The notes under the pieces are model-generated. The model was not told where the DNA came from, searched no databases, and saw only the letters and a list, made by a program, of their open reading frames with translations. Below, one piece after another: positions 1 to 8,999 of a stretch of 64,000 nt of DNA (position 1 is the first letter of the stretch; every line of letters begins with the position of its first letter). Source of the stretch: Mucilaginibacter ginkgonis (GTDB taxonomy: Bacteria > Bacteroidota > Bacteroidia > Sphingobacteriales > Sphingobacteriaceae); the NCBI RefSeq assembly GCF_009754905.2, contig NZ_CP066775.1, forward strand, positions 1,736,001 through 1,800,000, given 5' to 3'. The translations under genes and the position numbers were made by a program.

Positions 1-298
1 ATCCAATACCTGCTGCACACATAATAGCCGCCGACGGAAATATCCAAACCAGGAAAGTCATGACAGCCAGCGGCACTTTCCCTACTTTGTAACCAATGCC
101 CACCACAACTTGCGTAGATGACGGGCCGGGCAGCATTTGTGTCAAAGCATTCAGCTCCATCAACTCCTCTTCGGTAATGTATTTACGTTTATGTACAAAT
201 TCGCGCAGTAAAACAGACAGGTGGGCCTGCGGGCCGCCGAAGGCTGTAAATGTGTAGATCAGCACATCGCGCAAAAACAACAGATAACGCTTGCTCAC
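1..298 (-). CDS. Chromate transporter ChrA family, N-terminal part (runs off the window)
   Basis: This is an inner-membrane transporter of the ChrA (CHR) family, which exports chromate or related oxyanions. The reverse strand reads from a GTG at 298 (Val-Ser-Lys-Arg start) to the window edge, about 99 residues. The family's N-terminal signature is visible: a Phe-Gly-Gly-Pro-Gln stretch after the first helix, then Leu-Thr-Gln-Met-Leu-Pro-Gly-Pro around residues 50-60, then a Gly-Tyr-Lys-x-Gly segment and a hydrophobic helix. The start lies 9 bases after the stop of the upstream TPR gene on the same strand, so the two are probably cotranscribed. An ATG slightly upstream is followed at once by a stop, so GTG is the only sensible start. 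The substrate cannot be read from this fragment. Confidence 0.85.
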   Translation of the reverse strand, partial: MSKRYLLFLRDVLIYTFTAFGGPQAHLSVLLREFVHKRKYITEEELMELNALTQMLPGPSSTQVVVGIGYKVGKVPLAVMTFLVWIFPSAAIMCAAGIG

Positions 299-307
299 TG
301 GTTACAT

Positions 308-649
308 TTAATAATCATCGTCATCCTCTTCAAGCCCCTGCGCCATGCGTAATGCACCTTGCAGCTCATTATAAGCATGGCTATTTCGTGATGCCAGGGT
401 TATTTCCATCCCTTTCTGATAAGTAGCGATAGCTTCATCCTTTCGGTTTAGCAATTCGTATAATTTGCCAAGGTGATAATAGGTGCCAAAGTATTCGGGA
501 TGATCTTTAACCAGCGTTTCATAATATTCAAGCGCGCGGGCATGGTCGTTCAACTTAAGGTATTCTGTAGCAATGGCATATTGCAAAAACTCGTCGTTAG
601 GTTCGTTTTTTATAAATTCTAATAGCTTCTCCAAGCGGGTTTGCTCCAT
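308..649 (-). CDS. Small TPR-repeat protein
   Basis: A 113-residue cytoplasmic protein made mostly of two tetratricopeptide repeats (roughly residues 20-85; the second contains the Tyr-His-Leu-Gly-Lys-Leu-Tyr-Glu-Leu pattern), ending in an acidic tail of Glu-Glu-Asp-Asp-Asp-Asp. TPRs mediate protein-protein contacts; the partner is unknown. The start chosen is the ATG at 649 (Met-Glu-Gln-Thr-Arg). The frame stays open further upstream, but that extension would run across the promoter and start of etfB on the other strand. It is probably the first gene of an operon with the chromate transporter gene, 9 bases downstream. Confidence 0.75.
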   Translation of the reverse strand: MEQTRLEKLLEFIKNEPNDEFLQYAIATEYLKLNDHARALEYYETLVKDHPEYFGTYYHLGKLYELLNRKDEAIATYQKGMEITLASRNSHAYNELQGALRMAQGLEEDDDDY

Positions 650-670
650 CTTTAACTCGTCCTTTTTTAA

Positions 671-678
671 TACCTTTG
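671..678 (+). promoter_or_regulatory. Predicted -7 box (TACCTTTG) of the etfBA operon
   Basis: TACCTTTG matches the Bacteroidota -7 consensus TAnnTTTG and lies 16 bases before the etfB ATG at 695. No clear -33 TTG at the ideal distance was seen. It would give a leader of roughly 10 bases. Confidence 0.45.
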
Positions 679-694
679 CAAAAACCTGTGAATT

Positions 695-1432
695 ATGAAC
701 ATATTGGTCTGTATCAGCAACGTGCCCGATACCACTACAAAAATAACCTTTACAGATAACAACACGCAATTTAATAGCGCCGGCGTTCAATTTATCATCA
801 ATCCTTATGATGAGATAGCTCTGGCCCGGGCAATAGAACTAACCGACGGTGGCAAGGGTAATGTTACGGTGATCCACGTGGGCGAAGCCGCTAACGAACC
901 AACGATACGCAAGGCGCTTGCCATAGGCGCAACTGATGCCGTACGCATCAACTCAGCAGCGCACGATGCCTTTTTTGTAGCTGAGCAGATAGCAGCCTAC
1001 GTAAAGCAGCATCCTTTCGACCTGATTCTGACAGGCCGTGAGTCGATAGACTATAATGGGTCTAAAGTAGCAGCGATGCTGGGCGAATTGCTGGACATCC
1101 CATCTGTATCGATCATTAAAAAGTTGGATACTACTGATAGTGAAGCGACAGTTGAGCGCGAGATAGAAGGCGGCAAAGAAGTGCTGACCATTCCATACCC
1201 GTTTGTTGCCGGTTGCGCAGAGGGTGTGGCAGAACCGAAAATCCCAAACATGCGCGGTATAATGGGCGCGCGCAGCAAGCCCCTAACCGTTTTAGAGCCT
1301 GTTGAAGCAACCGTTTATTCGGAAATTTTAAGCTATGAAACTCCTGCCCCACGCGGTCAGGTAAAATTAGTGAGCACAGATGAAACCGCACAACTGGTAA
1401 ACATGTTGCACACCGAAGCCAAAGTGATCTGA
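695..1432 (+). CDS. etfB: Electron transfer flavoprotein subunit beta
   Basis: The 245-residue beta subunit of the heterodimeric electron transfer flavoprotein binds AMP and, with EtfA, carries electrons from acyl-CoA and other dehydrogenases to the quinone pool. Family features include the N-terminal Met-Asn-Ile-Leu-Val-Cys-Ile-Ser-Asn-Val-Pro-Asp start, the Asn-Pro-Tyr-Asp-Glu-Ile-Ala-Leu motif near residue 36, and the Gly-Arg-Glu-Ser-Ile-Asp-Tyr-Asn-Gly stretch in the adenosine-phosphate pocket. Length is normal for the family. It is the first gene of an operon; etfA follows after 25 bases. Confidence 0.95.
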   Translation: MNILVCISNVPDTTTKITFTDNNTQFNSAGVQFIINPYDEIALARAIELTDGGKGNVTVIHVGEAANEPTIRKALAIGATDAVRINSAAHDAFFVAEQIAAYVKQHPFDLILTGRESIDYNGSKVAAMLGELLDIPSVSIIKKLDTTDSEATVEREIEGGKEVLTIPYPFVAGCAEGVAEPKIPNMRGIMGARSKPLTVLEPVEATVYSEILSYETPAPRGQVKLVSTDETAQLVNMLHTEAKVI

Positions 1433-1457
1433 TTTAAAAATTCTAGAAATTTAAAAT

Positions 1458-2435
1458 ATGTCGGTTTTAGTATATGCAGAGAACGCGGATGGCAAATTCA
1501 AGAAATCGGTTTATGAAGCCGTTACGTATGCCCGCGCCATCGCGGACCAAAATAATACAATTGTTACGGCCATTTCAATCGGCGATGTTGCTGATAGCGA
1601 ATTAAGCCAGTTAGGTAATTACGGTGCGCAGAAGATTTTAACTGTCAGCAATGACAAACTTAAAAACTTTGTAAACCAGGCTTATGCAGCAGTTATCGCA
1701 CAGGCAGCTAAAAGCGAGCAGGCAGATGTTGTAGTAATATCTAACTCATTCTCTGGCCGCGGATTAGCCCCGCGTGTTGCAGTGAAATTGAGTGCGGGAG
1801 TTGCAGATGGCGCGGTTGCCTTGCCTGAACAAAGTGGCGGCAAGTTCACTATCAAAAAAACGGCATTTTCCGGAAAAGCGTTCGCGACTGTCGAACTTAC
1901 TTCTGCTGTGAAGGTTATCGCACTTACGCCAAACTCTTACAAAGTTGTAGAGAATGCCACCGGTGCGCAACCGCAAGCCTTTACCGTTGAAACTGATGAA
2001 AACGATTTTAAAGCAATGCTAAAAGACATTGCTAAAGCAAGCGGTAAGGTTTCTTTACCCGATGCTGAGATCGTAGTATCTGGTGGTCGCGGATTAAAAG
2101 GGCCTGAAAATTTCAAATTAGTTGAAGATCTTGCCGAACTGCTTGGTGCCGCAACCGCTTGTTCAAAACCGGTATCAGACGCAGGTTGGCGCCCGCACAG
2201 CGAGCACGTAGGCCAAACCGGCATTGCAGTAAGTCCAAATTTATATATCGCGATAGGCATCTCCGGTGCGATACAGCATCTTGCAGGTATCAGCGCATCA
2301 AAAGTTATTGTTGTCATCAACAAAGATGCCGAAGCGCCGTTCTTCAAGGTAGCCGATTATGGCATTGTTGGAGACGCTTTCGACGTGGTGCCAAAATTGA
2401 TAGAAGCTGTTAAAGCTTACAAAGCGTCGGCTTAA
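1458..2435 (+). CDS. etfA: Electron transfer flavoprotein subunit alpha
   Basis: The 325-residue FAD-binding subunit of electron transfer flavoprotein. The N-terminal half is the ETF alpha/beta fold. The C-terminal half (about residues 200-320) is the FAD domain, with Ser-Gly-Gly-Arg-Gly-Leu-Lys-Gly, Ala-Gly-Trp-x-Pro-x-x-Glu-His-Val-Gly-Gln-Thr-Gly and Gly-Ile-Ser-Gly-Ala-Ile-Gln-His-Leu-Ala-Gly, all hallmark EtfA signatures. It follows etfB on the same strand and is followed 10 bases later by a bifunctional-nuclease-family gene, so the three are likely cotranscribed. Confidence 0.95.
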   Translation: MSVLVYAENADGKFKKSVYEAVTYARAIADQNNTIVTAISIGDVADSELSQLGNYGAQKILTVSNDKLKNFVNQAYAAVIAQAAKSEQADVVVISNSFSGRGLAPRVAVKLSAGVADGAVALPEQSGGKFTIKKTAFSGKAFATVELTSAVKVIALTPNSYKVVENATGAQPQAFTVETDENDFKAMLKDIAKASGKVSLPDAEIVVSGGRGLKGPENFKLVEDLAELLGAATACSKPVSDAGWRPHSEHVGQTGIAVSPNLYIAIGISGAIQHLAGISASKVIVVINKDAEAPFFKVADYGIVGDAFDVVPKLIEAVKAYKASA

Positions 2436-2445
2436 AAGATTTGTG

Positions 2446-3060
2446 ATGGCGAATAATATGAAAAAGATCAAGCTGGATATTGTTGGGCTTTCTTACAGCC
2501 AAACGCAATCCGGCGCCTACGCATTGGTGTTAGGCGAAGTTGGCGGCCGCCGCAGGCTGCCGATTATCATCGGCAGTTTTGAGGCACAGGCCATCGCTAT
2601 TGAAATTGAGAAAATGACGCCCAGCCGCCCGCTTACGCACGATCTTTTTAAAAGCTTCGCCCAGGCTTACAGCATTAATATTACAGAGATCATCATCTAT
2701 AATCTTGTCGACGGTATATTTTACTCAAAGCTGGTTTGCTCCGACGGTAAGAAAACTATGGAGATAGACGCCCGCACATCTGACGCCATTGCGATGGCGG
2801 TAAGGTTCGAGTGCCCCATTTACACGCACGAATTTATTTTGTCGACAGCTGGTATTGTAATTGAAGGCAACGACTTTGTGTACCTTGAAAATATGGGCGA
2901 GCCTGCTGAAGAAAAAAATACAGTTCCTGTAGGTGGCAGCGGATATGGCTCATTAAGCGTTGATGAGTTGAAAACTAAACTCGCTTCTGCCCTTGGCGAC
3001 GAAGCTTATGAGAAAGCCGCAAAAATCCGTGACGAACTGAACAGGAGGAAATCTTCCTAG
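2446..3060 (+). CDS. Bifunctional nuclease family protein (BFN/DUF151) with C-terminal UvrB/UvrC-like motif
   Basis: A 204-residue protein with an N-terminal BFN/DUF151 domain (about residues 5-135), containing the diagnostic Asp-Ala-Arg-Thr-Ser-Asp-Ala-Ile-Ala-Met-Ala segment. A short C-terminal helix-rich segment (about 168-200; Leu-Lys-x-Lys-Leu...Glu-Lys-Ala-Ala-Lys-Ile-Arg-Asp-Glu-Leu) matches the UVR motif. In plants and some bacteria the domain has been linked to RNase/DNase activity; the role in Bacteroidota is unknown. Possible starts are GTG 2443, ATG 2446 and ATG 2458; ATG 2446 is taken here. It sits 10 bases after etfA, suggesting cotranscription. Confidence 0.85.
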   Translation: MANNMKKIKLDIVGLSYSQTQSGAYALVLGEVGGRRRLPIIIGSFEAQAIAIEIEKMTPSRPLTHDLFKSFAQAYSINITEIIIYNLVDGIFYSKLVCSDGKKTMEIDARTSDAIAMAVRFECPIYTHEFILSTAGIVIEGNDFVYLENMGEPAEEKNTVPVGGSGYGSLSVDELKTKLASALGDEAYEKAAKIRDELNRRKSS

Positions 3061-3097
3061 AAGCCTAATCCTAAGCTTTTTTTAATCAAGGTCTGTC

Positions 3098-3580
3098 TTA
3101 CGCAGCGGCTAATCCCGCTCCGCCGCTCACAACCAAGGCGTCTTCAATAAGTCCGATAACCGGGTCTAAAATTCTTGTTTGTTTAACCGTTTGCTTACGG
3201 ATGTAAAAACTCGCATATGTAGATGCCAATGCACTTACACCGCCAATAATAACCCCTCTTAAAGGTTTATTGCCTGCGGCTTTGTAGATACTGGCACCGG
3301 CCACCATCCCGGCGGCAACACGGCCTATCAGTCCGGCAGGTTGTATCCGGTTTGGGGCAGATGGCATCTTATCGCCAACAAATTCACTCAAAGCGAGCAC
3401 CTTTAAAGCGACGGATACTTTGTCGTTTTGCATAAATTTTAAGCCCGATCTGCCGATGTTCCTGCTATGATGGTGACTAAGAATATGACTGGTGACAGCC
3501 GGTGCAGAAAAAGTACGCATACCCGCTAATGCTCCCACACCAACTGCTTGCCAAAACGGCTCCTTCATTTTCTTTGACAT
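3098..3580 (-). CDS. DUF4126-like small membrane protein
   Basis: A 160-residue protein resembling DUF4126-type membrane proteins. The N-terminus has Gly-Ala-Leu-Ala-Gly-Met-Arg-Thr-Phe-Ser-Ala-Pro-Ala, the usual opening of the family. It is followed by a segment rich in small residues (Gly-Arg-Val-Ala-Ala-Gly-Met-Val-Ala-Gly-Ala) and hydrophobic stretches near residues 85-130. It ends in a Gly/Ala-rich tail. The function is unknown. It is divergent from the next small membrane protein gene at 3717. The family assignment is from memory of the sequence pattern. Confidence 0.65.
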   Translation of the reverse strand: MSKKMKEPFWQAVGVGALAGMRTFSAPAVTSHILSHHHSRNIGRSGLKFMQNDKVSVALKVLALSEFVGDKMPSAPNRIQPAGLIGRVAAGMVAGASIYKAAGNKPLRGVIIGGVSALASTYASFYIRKQTVKQTRILDPVIGLIEDALVVSGGAGLAAA

Positions 3581-3716
3581 ATCTTATTGAATTATCCTGA
3601 ATCTAAACTGCGTTATACAGGGTTATGTTTGCCTGTACCCGCAAACATTTTAGCTCTATCGGTAAAATGTTAAATCAATAATTAAGTATGGTTGTTGACC
3701 TTCTAAACACTTTATT

Positions 3717-4268
3717 ATGAGATTAAAAGAGGAGAATATACTTGGCGAACTAGGAAGCGCCATAGGTAAAGGTTTATTAGCAGGCTTAGCGGGTACCGCC
3801 GCCATGACACTATCTCAAATGATCGAGATGAATATTACCAAACGCGAACCCAGCGATGCGCCGTCTAAAGCGGTGTCAAAAGTTGTTGACGTAAAGCCGG
3901 TTAACGAAGATGAAAAAGAAAAAGTAAATAATGAAATACACTGGACTTACGGCACCGCCCTGGGTATTTCACGCGGACTGATCGGCCTTACCGGTCTAAA
4001 AGGCTGGAAGGCTACTGCACTTCACTTTGGCTTGGTTTGGGGGGCATCTATGGTGATGCTGCCAAAACTTAAAGTAGCCCCGCCGGTAACTGAAGAAGAA
4101 CCGCAAGCGGTAGCAATTGACGGTTTTCATCACGCGGTTTACGCGCTGGCTACAGGTTTAGCTTATGACGCCCTGGATGCAGGCGGCCGCCACGAACGTA
4201 AACTCAATAAATTACTTACGCAGCTGAAAGACAGGGGGGTCATAAGCAATATCAAGAAGAGGTTTTAA
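3717..4268 (+). CDS. Hypothetical membrane-associated protein
   Basis: A 183-residue protein that I cannot assign to a named family. It has a Gly/Ala-rich hydrophobic helix near residues 15-35 (Gly-Lys-Gly-Leu-Leu-Ala-Gly-Leu-Ala-Gly-Thr-Ala-Ala-Met), a charged linker, then two further hydrophobic helices around 85-120 and 140-155, and a basic C-terminus. The layout suggests a small integral membrane protein. Its 5' end faces that of the DUF4126-like gene across about 135 bases, and the pair may share regulation. A family B repeat and a terminator follow it. Confidence 0.6.
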   Translation: MRLKEENILGELGSAIGKGLLAGLAGTAAMTLSQMIEMNITKREPSDAPSKAVSKVVDVKPVNEDEKEKVNNEIHWTYGTALGISRGLIGLTGLKGWKATALHFGLVWGASMVMLPKLKVAPPVTEEEPQAVAIDGFHHAVYALATGLAYDALDAGGRHERKLNKLLTQLKDRGVISNIKKRF

Positions 4269-4283
4269 AATCAGCCACTTTCA

Positions 4284-4336
4284 TCACCATTGCGAGCAAC
4301 AACGTGACGAAGCAATCCCGGATTGCAATGATGAAA
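4284..4336. repeat. Intergenic palindromic repeat, family B (CATTGCGAG...GAAGCAATC type)
   Basis: The stretch contains CATTGCGAG and, about 15 bases later, GACGAAGCAATC, then GATTGCAATGA. The same words occur at 57219-57341, and a degraded form at 39050-39081. It lies between two genes and has no coding potential. It is likely a degenerate miniature repeat found in many copies in such genomes. Confidence 0.6.
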
Positions 4337-4357
4337 TTGTCGAATTGTAAAAAACAA

Positions 4358-4392
4358 AAAACGCCGCTCCGGAAATCCGGGGCGGCGTTTCA
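4358..4392 (-). terminator. Rho-independent terminator of the RND efflux operon
   Basis: A strong hairpin with arms AAACGCCGCtCCGG and CCGGgGCGGCGTTT around an AAAT loop, with a run of A on the plus strand that becomes a T run after the hairpin on the minus strand. It sits 20 bases after the RND gene stop. Confidence 0.85.
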
Positions 4393-4411
4393 CATTATAT
4401 AAACTAAACTA

Positions 4412-7400
4412 TTACTCGGTCACTAATTTTGGCTCTTCGGTTTGTACGGGTTTCTTCTTAAAGTAGTTCTTGATATTTACACGGATGATGTACATACATG
4501 GGACCAGGATCAGCGTAATGATGGTAGCGAAACCAAGACCGAAGATCATCGTCCAGGCTAAAGGCCCCCAGAATGCTACGTTATCGCCACCAAAGTGAAT
4601 ATGCGGCGCAAAATGCGTGAACATCTCTACAAAGTCGATATTGAAACCTACTGCCAGCGGCACCAAGCCTAATATCGCCGCAGTAGCTGTTAGCAATACT
4701 GGCGTCATACGGGTGTGGCCTGCCTCTACAACTGCATCGTGGAGGTTCATGCCTTCTTCCATCAGTATATCCGTAAATTCTACAAGCAGGATACCATTCC
4801 GGACGACGACACCAGCCAACGCAATAATACCAACACCTGTCATCACAATAGCCATGGTCATACCGGTTAAGCTTACGCCCAGTAATACACCAATGATACT
4901 GAAGAAGATCTCACTGATAATGATCAGCGTTTTACCTATCGAGTTAAACTGTATCATCAAAATGATCAGGATCAAACCGAATGAAGTTGCCAAAGCACCG
5001 CCCAAAAAGGTAACGGCTTCCATTTGATCTTCCTGACCACCACCCTGACGGATGATGATACTATCATCTTTCTTAAAGTTTTGTATCGCTTTAAAGATGG
5101 TAGCGTTCACATCATTCGGGTTATATGGTTTCACAACGCTTGATCCCAATGTCAACACCCTGCGTTGCTGCTTGCGTTTAATGTTGCTGTAAGTGTTGGT
5201 ATAATCAACATTGGTGAAGGCTGAAATTGGCACCTGCCTAATGGCCCCGCCTGTAGCAAGGTCGCGGTAAGTGATCTTCATATTACGCAACTGGTCGATG
5301 TTGCCACGCTGCGACTCCAGCGCACGCACCTTGATCTGGTAATCATCTTCTTTGGTATTACGGAAGTCACCTGCTTTAGCGCCGAATACCGCTGCACCAA
5401 GTGCCTGGCTAACCTGCGCTGTAGTTATACCTTCGCGGTTTGCACGCTCACGGTCGACATCAAATACAATTTCGGGTTTGTCATTTTGCACATCGGCAAC
5501 CAGGTTTTCTATACCGGCGATATTCTGTTTAGCCAGGTAGCTCTTTAAACGGTTACCTGTGGCTACCAAAGAGTCAAGGTTATCACCAATGATCTCAATA
5601 CTGATATCCTTTTGTACCGGCGGGCCGCTGTTTTCCTGTTGTACAGAGATCTTAACACCCGGTAAACCTTGGACGGCACCACGGATACGCTCTAAGACCT
5701 TCTTAGTGTCTTTGCCTTCACGTTTGCCAAATTCAACAAAGGCAACGGTTACCTTACCTTTATTTTCGTAATCGCCTTGATCTTCATCGGTTGGATCAGA
5801 AACGCCTTTTGTAACGTTTGATATTACCGACGATACAATGTCCTTGTCAGGTTCAACTACTTCGGCTACGCGCTTCTCAATTTTCTTGGTTACCTCATTT
5901 GTAGTTGCCTGGTCTGTACCAATTGGCATAGTAATATATACATAGGCAAAATTGGGGTCGCCCGAAGGGAAGAACACCGGGGTTTTACCTAATACACTGT
6001 TAATTATCAAGGCTACGATGAACAGACCCAGCGTACCAAACAGTACAGTAACAGGCCTGTGCACGGCTTTTTCTAATATTCTTGCATACCAGTCCCTGAA
6101 TTTTGGCCAGGCTTTGGTTTGGAAAGTATCTATAGCCCGCAGCAAAACAAAGTGGTTAAGCAGATAAAGCAGGATGGCCAGTACAAGGAAGTTACCCATG
6201 CCCATGGTCCATTTACCGGCAAAGAACATGATATAGCTTAAGGCCGCTAACACAGTCATAATGCCCACAACCTTGGCAGTCTTTTTATCAAACTTTGGAT
6301 TATCATGCTCACCGGCAATATGCGGTTTCATAAAATCAACCGCGAAAACCGGGTTCATAATGTAAGCCACCACTAAAGACGCTAACAAGGTTATGATCAG
6401 CGTGATCGGCAGGAAGAACATGAAGTGACCTATCAGGCTATTCCAGAAAGCCAAAGGAATAAATGGTGCCAAGGTTGTCATCGTTCCCGAGAATACCGGT
6501 AAGAACACCTCACCAGCAGCCATTTTAGCAGCCTCTTTGATCGGTACGCGGCCGTTGTCAAATATCCGGTGTGTATTCTCTATTACCACAATAGCATCAT
6601 CCACAACGATACCTAATGCGAGCAGGAATGAGAATAACACGATCATATTAAGTGTGAAACCAATAACAGGCATTACCAGGAACGCGATGAAACACGACAG
6701 TGGTACCGACAGTGCTACGAATACCGCGTTGGTAGTTCCCATAAAGAACATCAGGATCACCGTTACCAAGATGAAACCTATAACTATGGTGTTGATCAGG
6801 TCATTAAGGGTAGTGCGGGTTTTGTCTGACTGATCGCCTGTCACCGTGATATTCAAACCTTTAGGAAAAACCGTTTTCTGCTTGTTCTTGATCAACGCGT
6901 TGATCTTGTCAGAAGCTTCGATCAGATTCTCTCCTGTACGTTTACTAACGTTTAGCGTGATAACATTCTTGAAATTAGGATTTTCCGGCGTTTTTAAACG
7001 CGCATAACTTTCCTGCTCTAAGAATGAGTCTTTAATTTCGGCAATATCGCGCAGGTAGATGGCCTGACCTTTTGGATTACGCAAAGCCATGCGGGACACT
7101 TCATCAGCGCTCTTAAAATCCTGTTTAATGTCTATGCTCCTGCGCACACCATCGGTCTTTACTGTACCCGCAGAGGTAAGAATGTTCTCATTACCTATAG
7201 CCTGAATAATGTCGTTAAAGGTTACTTGCGCCGCGGCCATTTTATTCAGATCGACATTTACTTGAATTTCCGGTGTCAGCGCGCCTACCTCATCAACTTT
7301 AGAGATCTCTTTGTAACTTTCTATCTCGTCTTTCAACAGGTCTGCATATTCCTTTAGCTTCTTCAGGTCATAATCGCCGGAAATATTGATGTAAAGGATA

Positions 7401-7840
7401 GGCAAGTCGGCCACATTGATGTCTGATATCACAGACTCCTTAAGATTATTGTCATTCTGCGGCAAATCTTGTTTTGCTTTATCCACCGCGTCTTTTACAT
7501 CAACCTTAGCGTCTTTAATATCTACGTTAGCCTGAAACTCTGCCGTAATAATAGATACGTTCTGTACAGAGTTTGAGGTAACCTTCTTTAATCCCTTAAG
7601 CGACTTTAGTTGCTTCTCTATCTGCCTGGTTACCAGATTCTCAATATTTTGTGGCGATTGGCCTGCAAAAGTTGTGGTTACGAAAACCTTCGACTGGGCA
7701 ATGTCAGGGAAGTTTTCTTTAGGCAGCGTATTGTAGCTGATGATCCCCAATACGGTGATCAGGAACACCAGTACGTAAATAGCTGTCTTATTATCTATGG
7801 CCCAACTTGATGGGCCGAATTCTTTTTTAACGTCTTTCAT
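4412..7840 (-). CDS. RND-family efflux transporter permease (AcrB/MexB superfamily)
   Basis: A 1142-residue inner-membrane proton-driven pump of the HAE/AcrB type that works with a periplasmic fusion protein and a TolC-like channel to export drugs or other toxic compounds. TM1 is near residues 16-35 (Tyr-Val-Leu-Val-Phe-Leu). The Pro-Lys-Glu-Asn-Phe-Pro-Asp-Ile motif follows. The proton-relay helix Leu-Gly-Ile-Val-Val-Asp-Asp-Ala-Ile-Val-Val-Ile-Glu-Asn is present, as is the second transmembrane bundle with Gly-Val-Val-Val-Arg-Asn-Gly-Ile-Leu-Leu-Val-Glu-Phe. The frame is open to an ATG at 7882, but that start overlaps the preceding gene's stop by 20 bases. The ATG at 7840 (Met-Lys-Asp-Val-Lys-Lys) leaves a 22-base gap and is preferred. 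It is slightly longer than E. coli AcrB (1049). It is the last gene of the tetR-tolC-hlyD-RND operon. Confidence 0.93.
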   Translation of the reverse strand: MKDVKKEFGPSSWAIDNKTAIYVLVFLITVLGIISYNTLPKENFPDIAQSKVFVTTTFAGQSPQNIENLVTRQIEKQLKSLKGLKKVTSNSVQNVSIITAEFQANVDIKDAKVDVKDAVDKAKQDLPQNDNNLKESVISDINVADLPILYINISGDYDLKKLKEYADLLKDEIESYKEISKVDEVGALTPEIQVNVDLNKMAAAQVTFNDIIQAIGNENILTSAGTVKTDGVRRSIDIKQDFKSADEVSRMALRNPKGQAIYLRDIAEIKDSFLEQESYARLKTPENPNFKNVITLNVSKRTGENLIEASDKINALIKNKQKTVFPKGLNITVTGDQSDKTRTTLNDLINTIVIGFILVTVILMFFMGTTNAVFVALSVPLSCFIAFLVMPVIGFTLNMIVLFSFLLALGIVVDDAIVVIENTHRIFDNGRVPIKEAAKMAAGEVFLPVFSGTMTTLAPFIPLAFWNSLIGHFMFFLPITLIITLLASLVVAYIMNPVFAVDFMKPHIAGEHDNPKFDKKTAKVVGIMTVLAALSYIMFFAGKWTMGMGNFLVLAILLYLLNHFVLLRAIDTFQTKAWPKFRDWYARILEKAVHRPVTVLFGTLGLFIVALIINSVLGKTPVFFPSGDPNFAYVYITMPIGTDQATTNEVTKKIEKRVAEVVEPDKDIVSSVISNVTKGVSDPTDEDQGDYENKGKVTVAFVEFGKREGKDTKKVLERIRGAVQGLPGVKISVQQENSGPPVQKDISIEIIGDNLDSLVATGNRLKSYLAKQNIAGIENLVADVQNDKPEIVFDVDRERANREGITTAQVSQALGAAVFGAKAGDFRNTKEDDYQIKVRALESQRGNIDQLRNMKITYRDLATGGAIRQVPISAFTNVDYTNTYSNIKRKQQRRVLTLGSSVVKPYNPNDVNATIFKAIQNFKKDDSIIIRQGGGQEDQMEAVTFLGGALATSFGLILIILMIQFNSIGKTLIIISEIFFSIIGVLLGVSLTGMTMAIVMTGVGIIALAGVVVRNGILLVEFTDILMEEGMNLHDAVVEAGHTRMTPVLLTATAAILGLVPLAVGFNIDFVEMFTHFAPHIHFGGDNVAFWGPLAWTMIFGLGFATIITLILVPCMYIIRVNIKNYFKKKPVQTEEPKLVTE

Positions 7841-7862
7841 GCTCTTATGATAAGATTTTGGT

Positions 7863-8969
7863 TTAGTTAGCCGCTTGTGCAACCTTTATTCTATCGCCGT
7901 CTTCAATGTCAGACGCGCCATCTGTCACCAATTGATCGCCCGCTGAAAGGCCGGAAACGATTTCTGACTTGCCACCATAACTTGCGCCAACTTTTACGTT
8001 TTTGCGTTTAGCAACACCATTTTGGTTCACAAATACATAATCGCCGCCCTCAGACTTTTGGATAGCTTTTACCGGTACAACAATAGCGTTTGTCTTGTTG
8101 TAATCTGCTATTTTGATAATGGCTGTCATATTAGGACGAAGAGAAGCACGTGCAGGTAATTTAATTTCGGCAGCAAAGCTTCTTGATGTTGGATCGATGG
8201 CTTTAGCAGCGAAAGTCACTTTAGTTACTAGTGAATCATTAGCATCAGGAACCACAACCTTTACGCTGTTGCCGGTGCCTACGCTTCCTGAGTATGATTC
8301 GGGAACGTCAACCTTAACTTTTAATTGGTCTGCGTTTACTACGCGGATGCCTGTTTGCCCCGGCTGCGCAACCTGGCCAAGTTTAAGGTCCATCTGGTCA
8401 ACCGTACCACTGATAGGCGATTTGATGGTGTACATCGCCGCTTGTTGTCTTAAAGAAGCTAAAGCTTTTTGGCTGGCCTCTAAAGTAGTTTTAGCCTGAA
8501 GAAACTGCACTTCGGTACCTATTTTTTGGTCCCACAGGTTTTTCTGACGCTGGTATAAAGTGTTGTTCAGTTGCAACTGAGCCTGAGATTGGGCAATGTT
8601 TTGCCTTAAAACATTATCATCTAATTGAACCATTACCTGTCCGCGCGACACATGCTGGCCAACTTTTACATAAATGGCTGTAATAGTACCAGGCGATTGC
8701 GGATAAGCCGTAACATTGTCCTGCGCGTCTATCTTACCTTGCAACTCTACGTAATTTGTGAAGGTGCCGGGTTTAATATCATAAACATTCACCTCTGTCA
8801 CTTTAGAAGAGTCCTGGCCTGCGCCGGTTTTAGCTTCTAATGCAGTGATCTTGGTTGTCAGGTCTGCTTGTTGTTTTTTAAGATCGGCAAGCTCTGTTTT
8901 AGCGTCTTTGGGCTTGTTGCAAGCTGCCAGTGCAACTACAGCCAATGTGGTATATAAAATCTTTTTCAT
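7863..8969 (-). CDS. Efflux RND transporter periplasmic adaptor (HlyD/AcrA family lipoprotein)
   Basis: A 368-residue membrane fusion protein linking the RND pump to the outer-membrane channel. It begins with a lipoprotein signal (hydrophobic stretch ending Leu-Ala-Ala-Cys at residue 16), so it is probably lipid-anchored to the inner membrane like AcrA. A coiled coil near residues 24-50 (Leu-Lys-Lys-Gln-Gln-Ala-Asp-Leu) precedes the biotinyl-lipoyl-like half motifs (Gly-Thr-Ile-Thr-Ala-Ile-Tyr-Val-Lys-Val-Gly-Gln and Ile-Lys-Ser-Pro-Ile-Ser-Gly-Thr-Val). A beta-barrel and a membrane-proximal domain (Gly-Leu-Ser-Ala-Gly-Asp-Gln-Leu-Val) follow. It is third in the efflux operon. Confidence 0.94.
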   Translation of the reverse strand: MKKILYTTLAVVALAACNKPKDAKTELADLKKQQADLTTKITALEAKTGAGQDSSKVTEVNVYDIKPGTFTNYVELQGKIDAQDNVTAYPQSPGTITAIYVKVGQHVSRGQVMVQLDDNVLRQNIAQSQAQLQLNNTLYQRQKNLWDQKIGTEVQFLQAKTTLEASQKALASLRQQAAMYTIKSPISGTVDQMDLKLGQVAQPGQTGIRVVNADQLKVKVDVPESYSGSVGTGNSVKVVVPDANDSLVTKVTFAAKAIDPTSRSFAAEIKLPARASLRPNMTAIIKIADYNKTNAIVVPVKAIQKSEGGDYVFVNQNGVAKRKNVKVGASYGGKSEIVSGLSAGDQLVTDGASDIEDGDRIKVAQAAN

Positions 8970-8999
8970 GGTGCTTATTTGAGTGTGTGATTGTTTAGT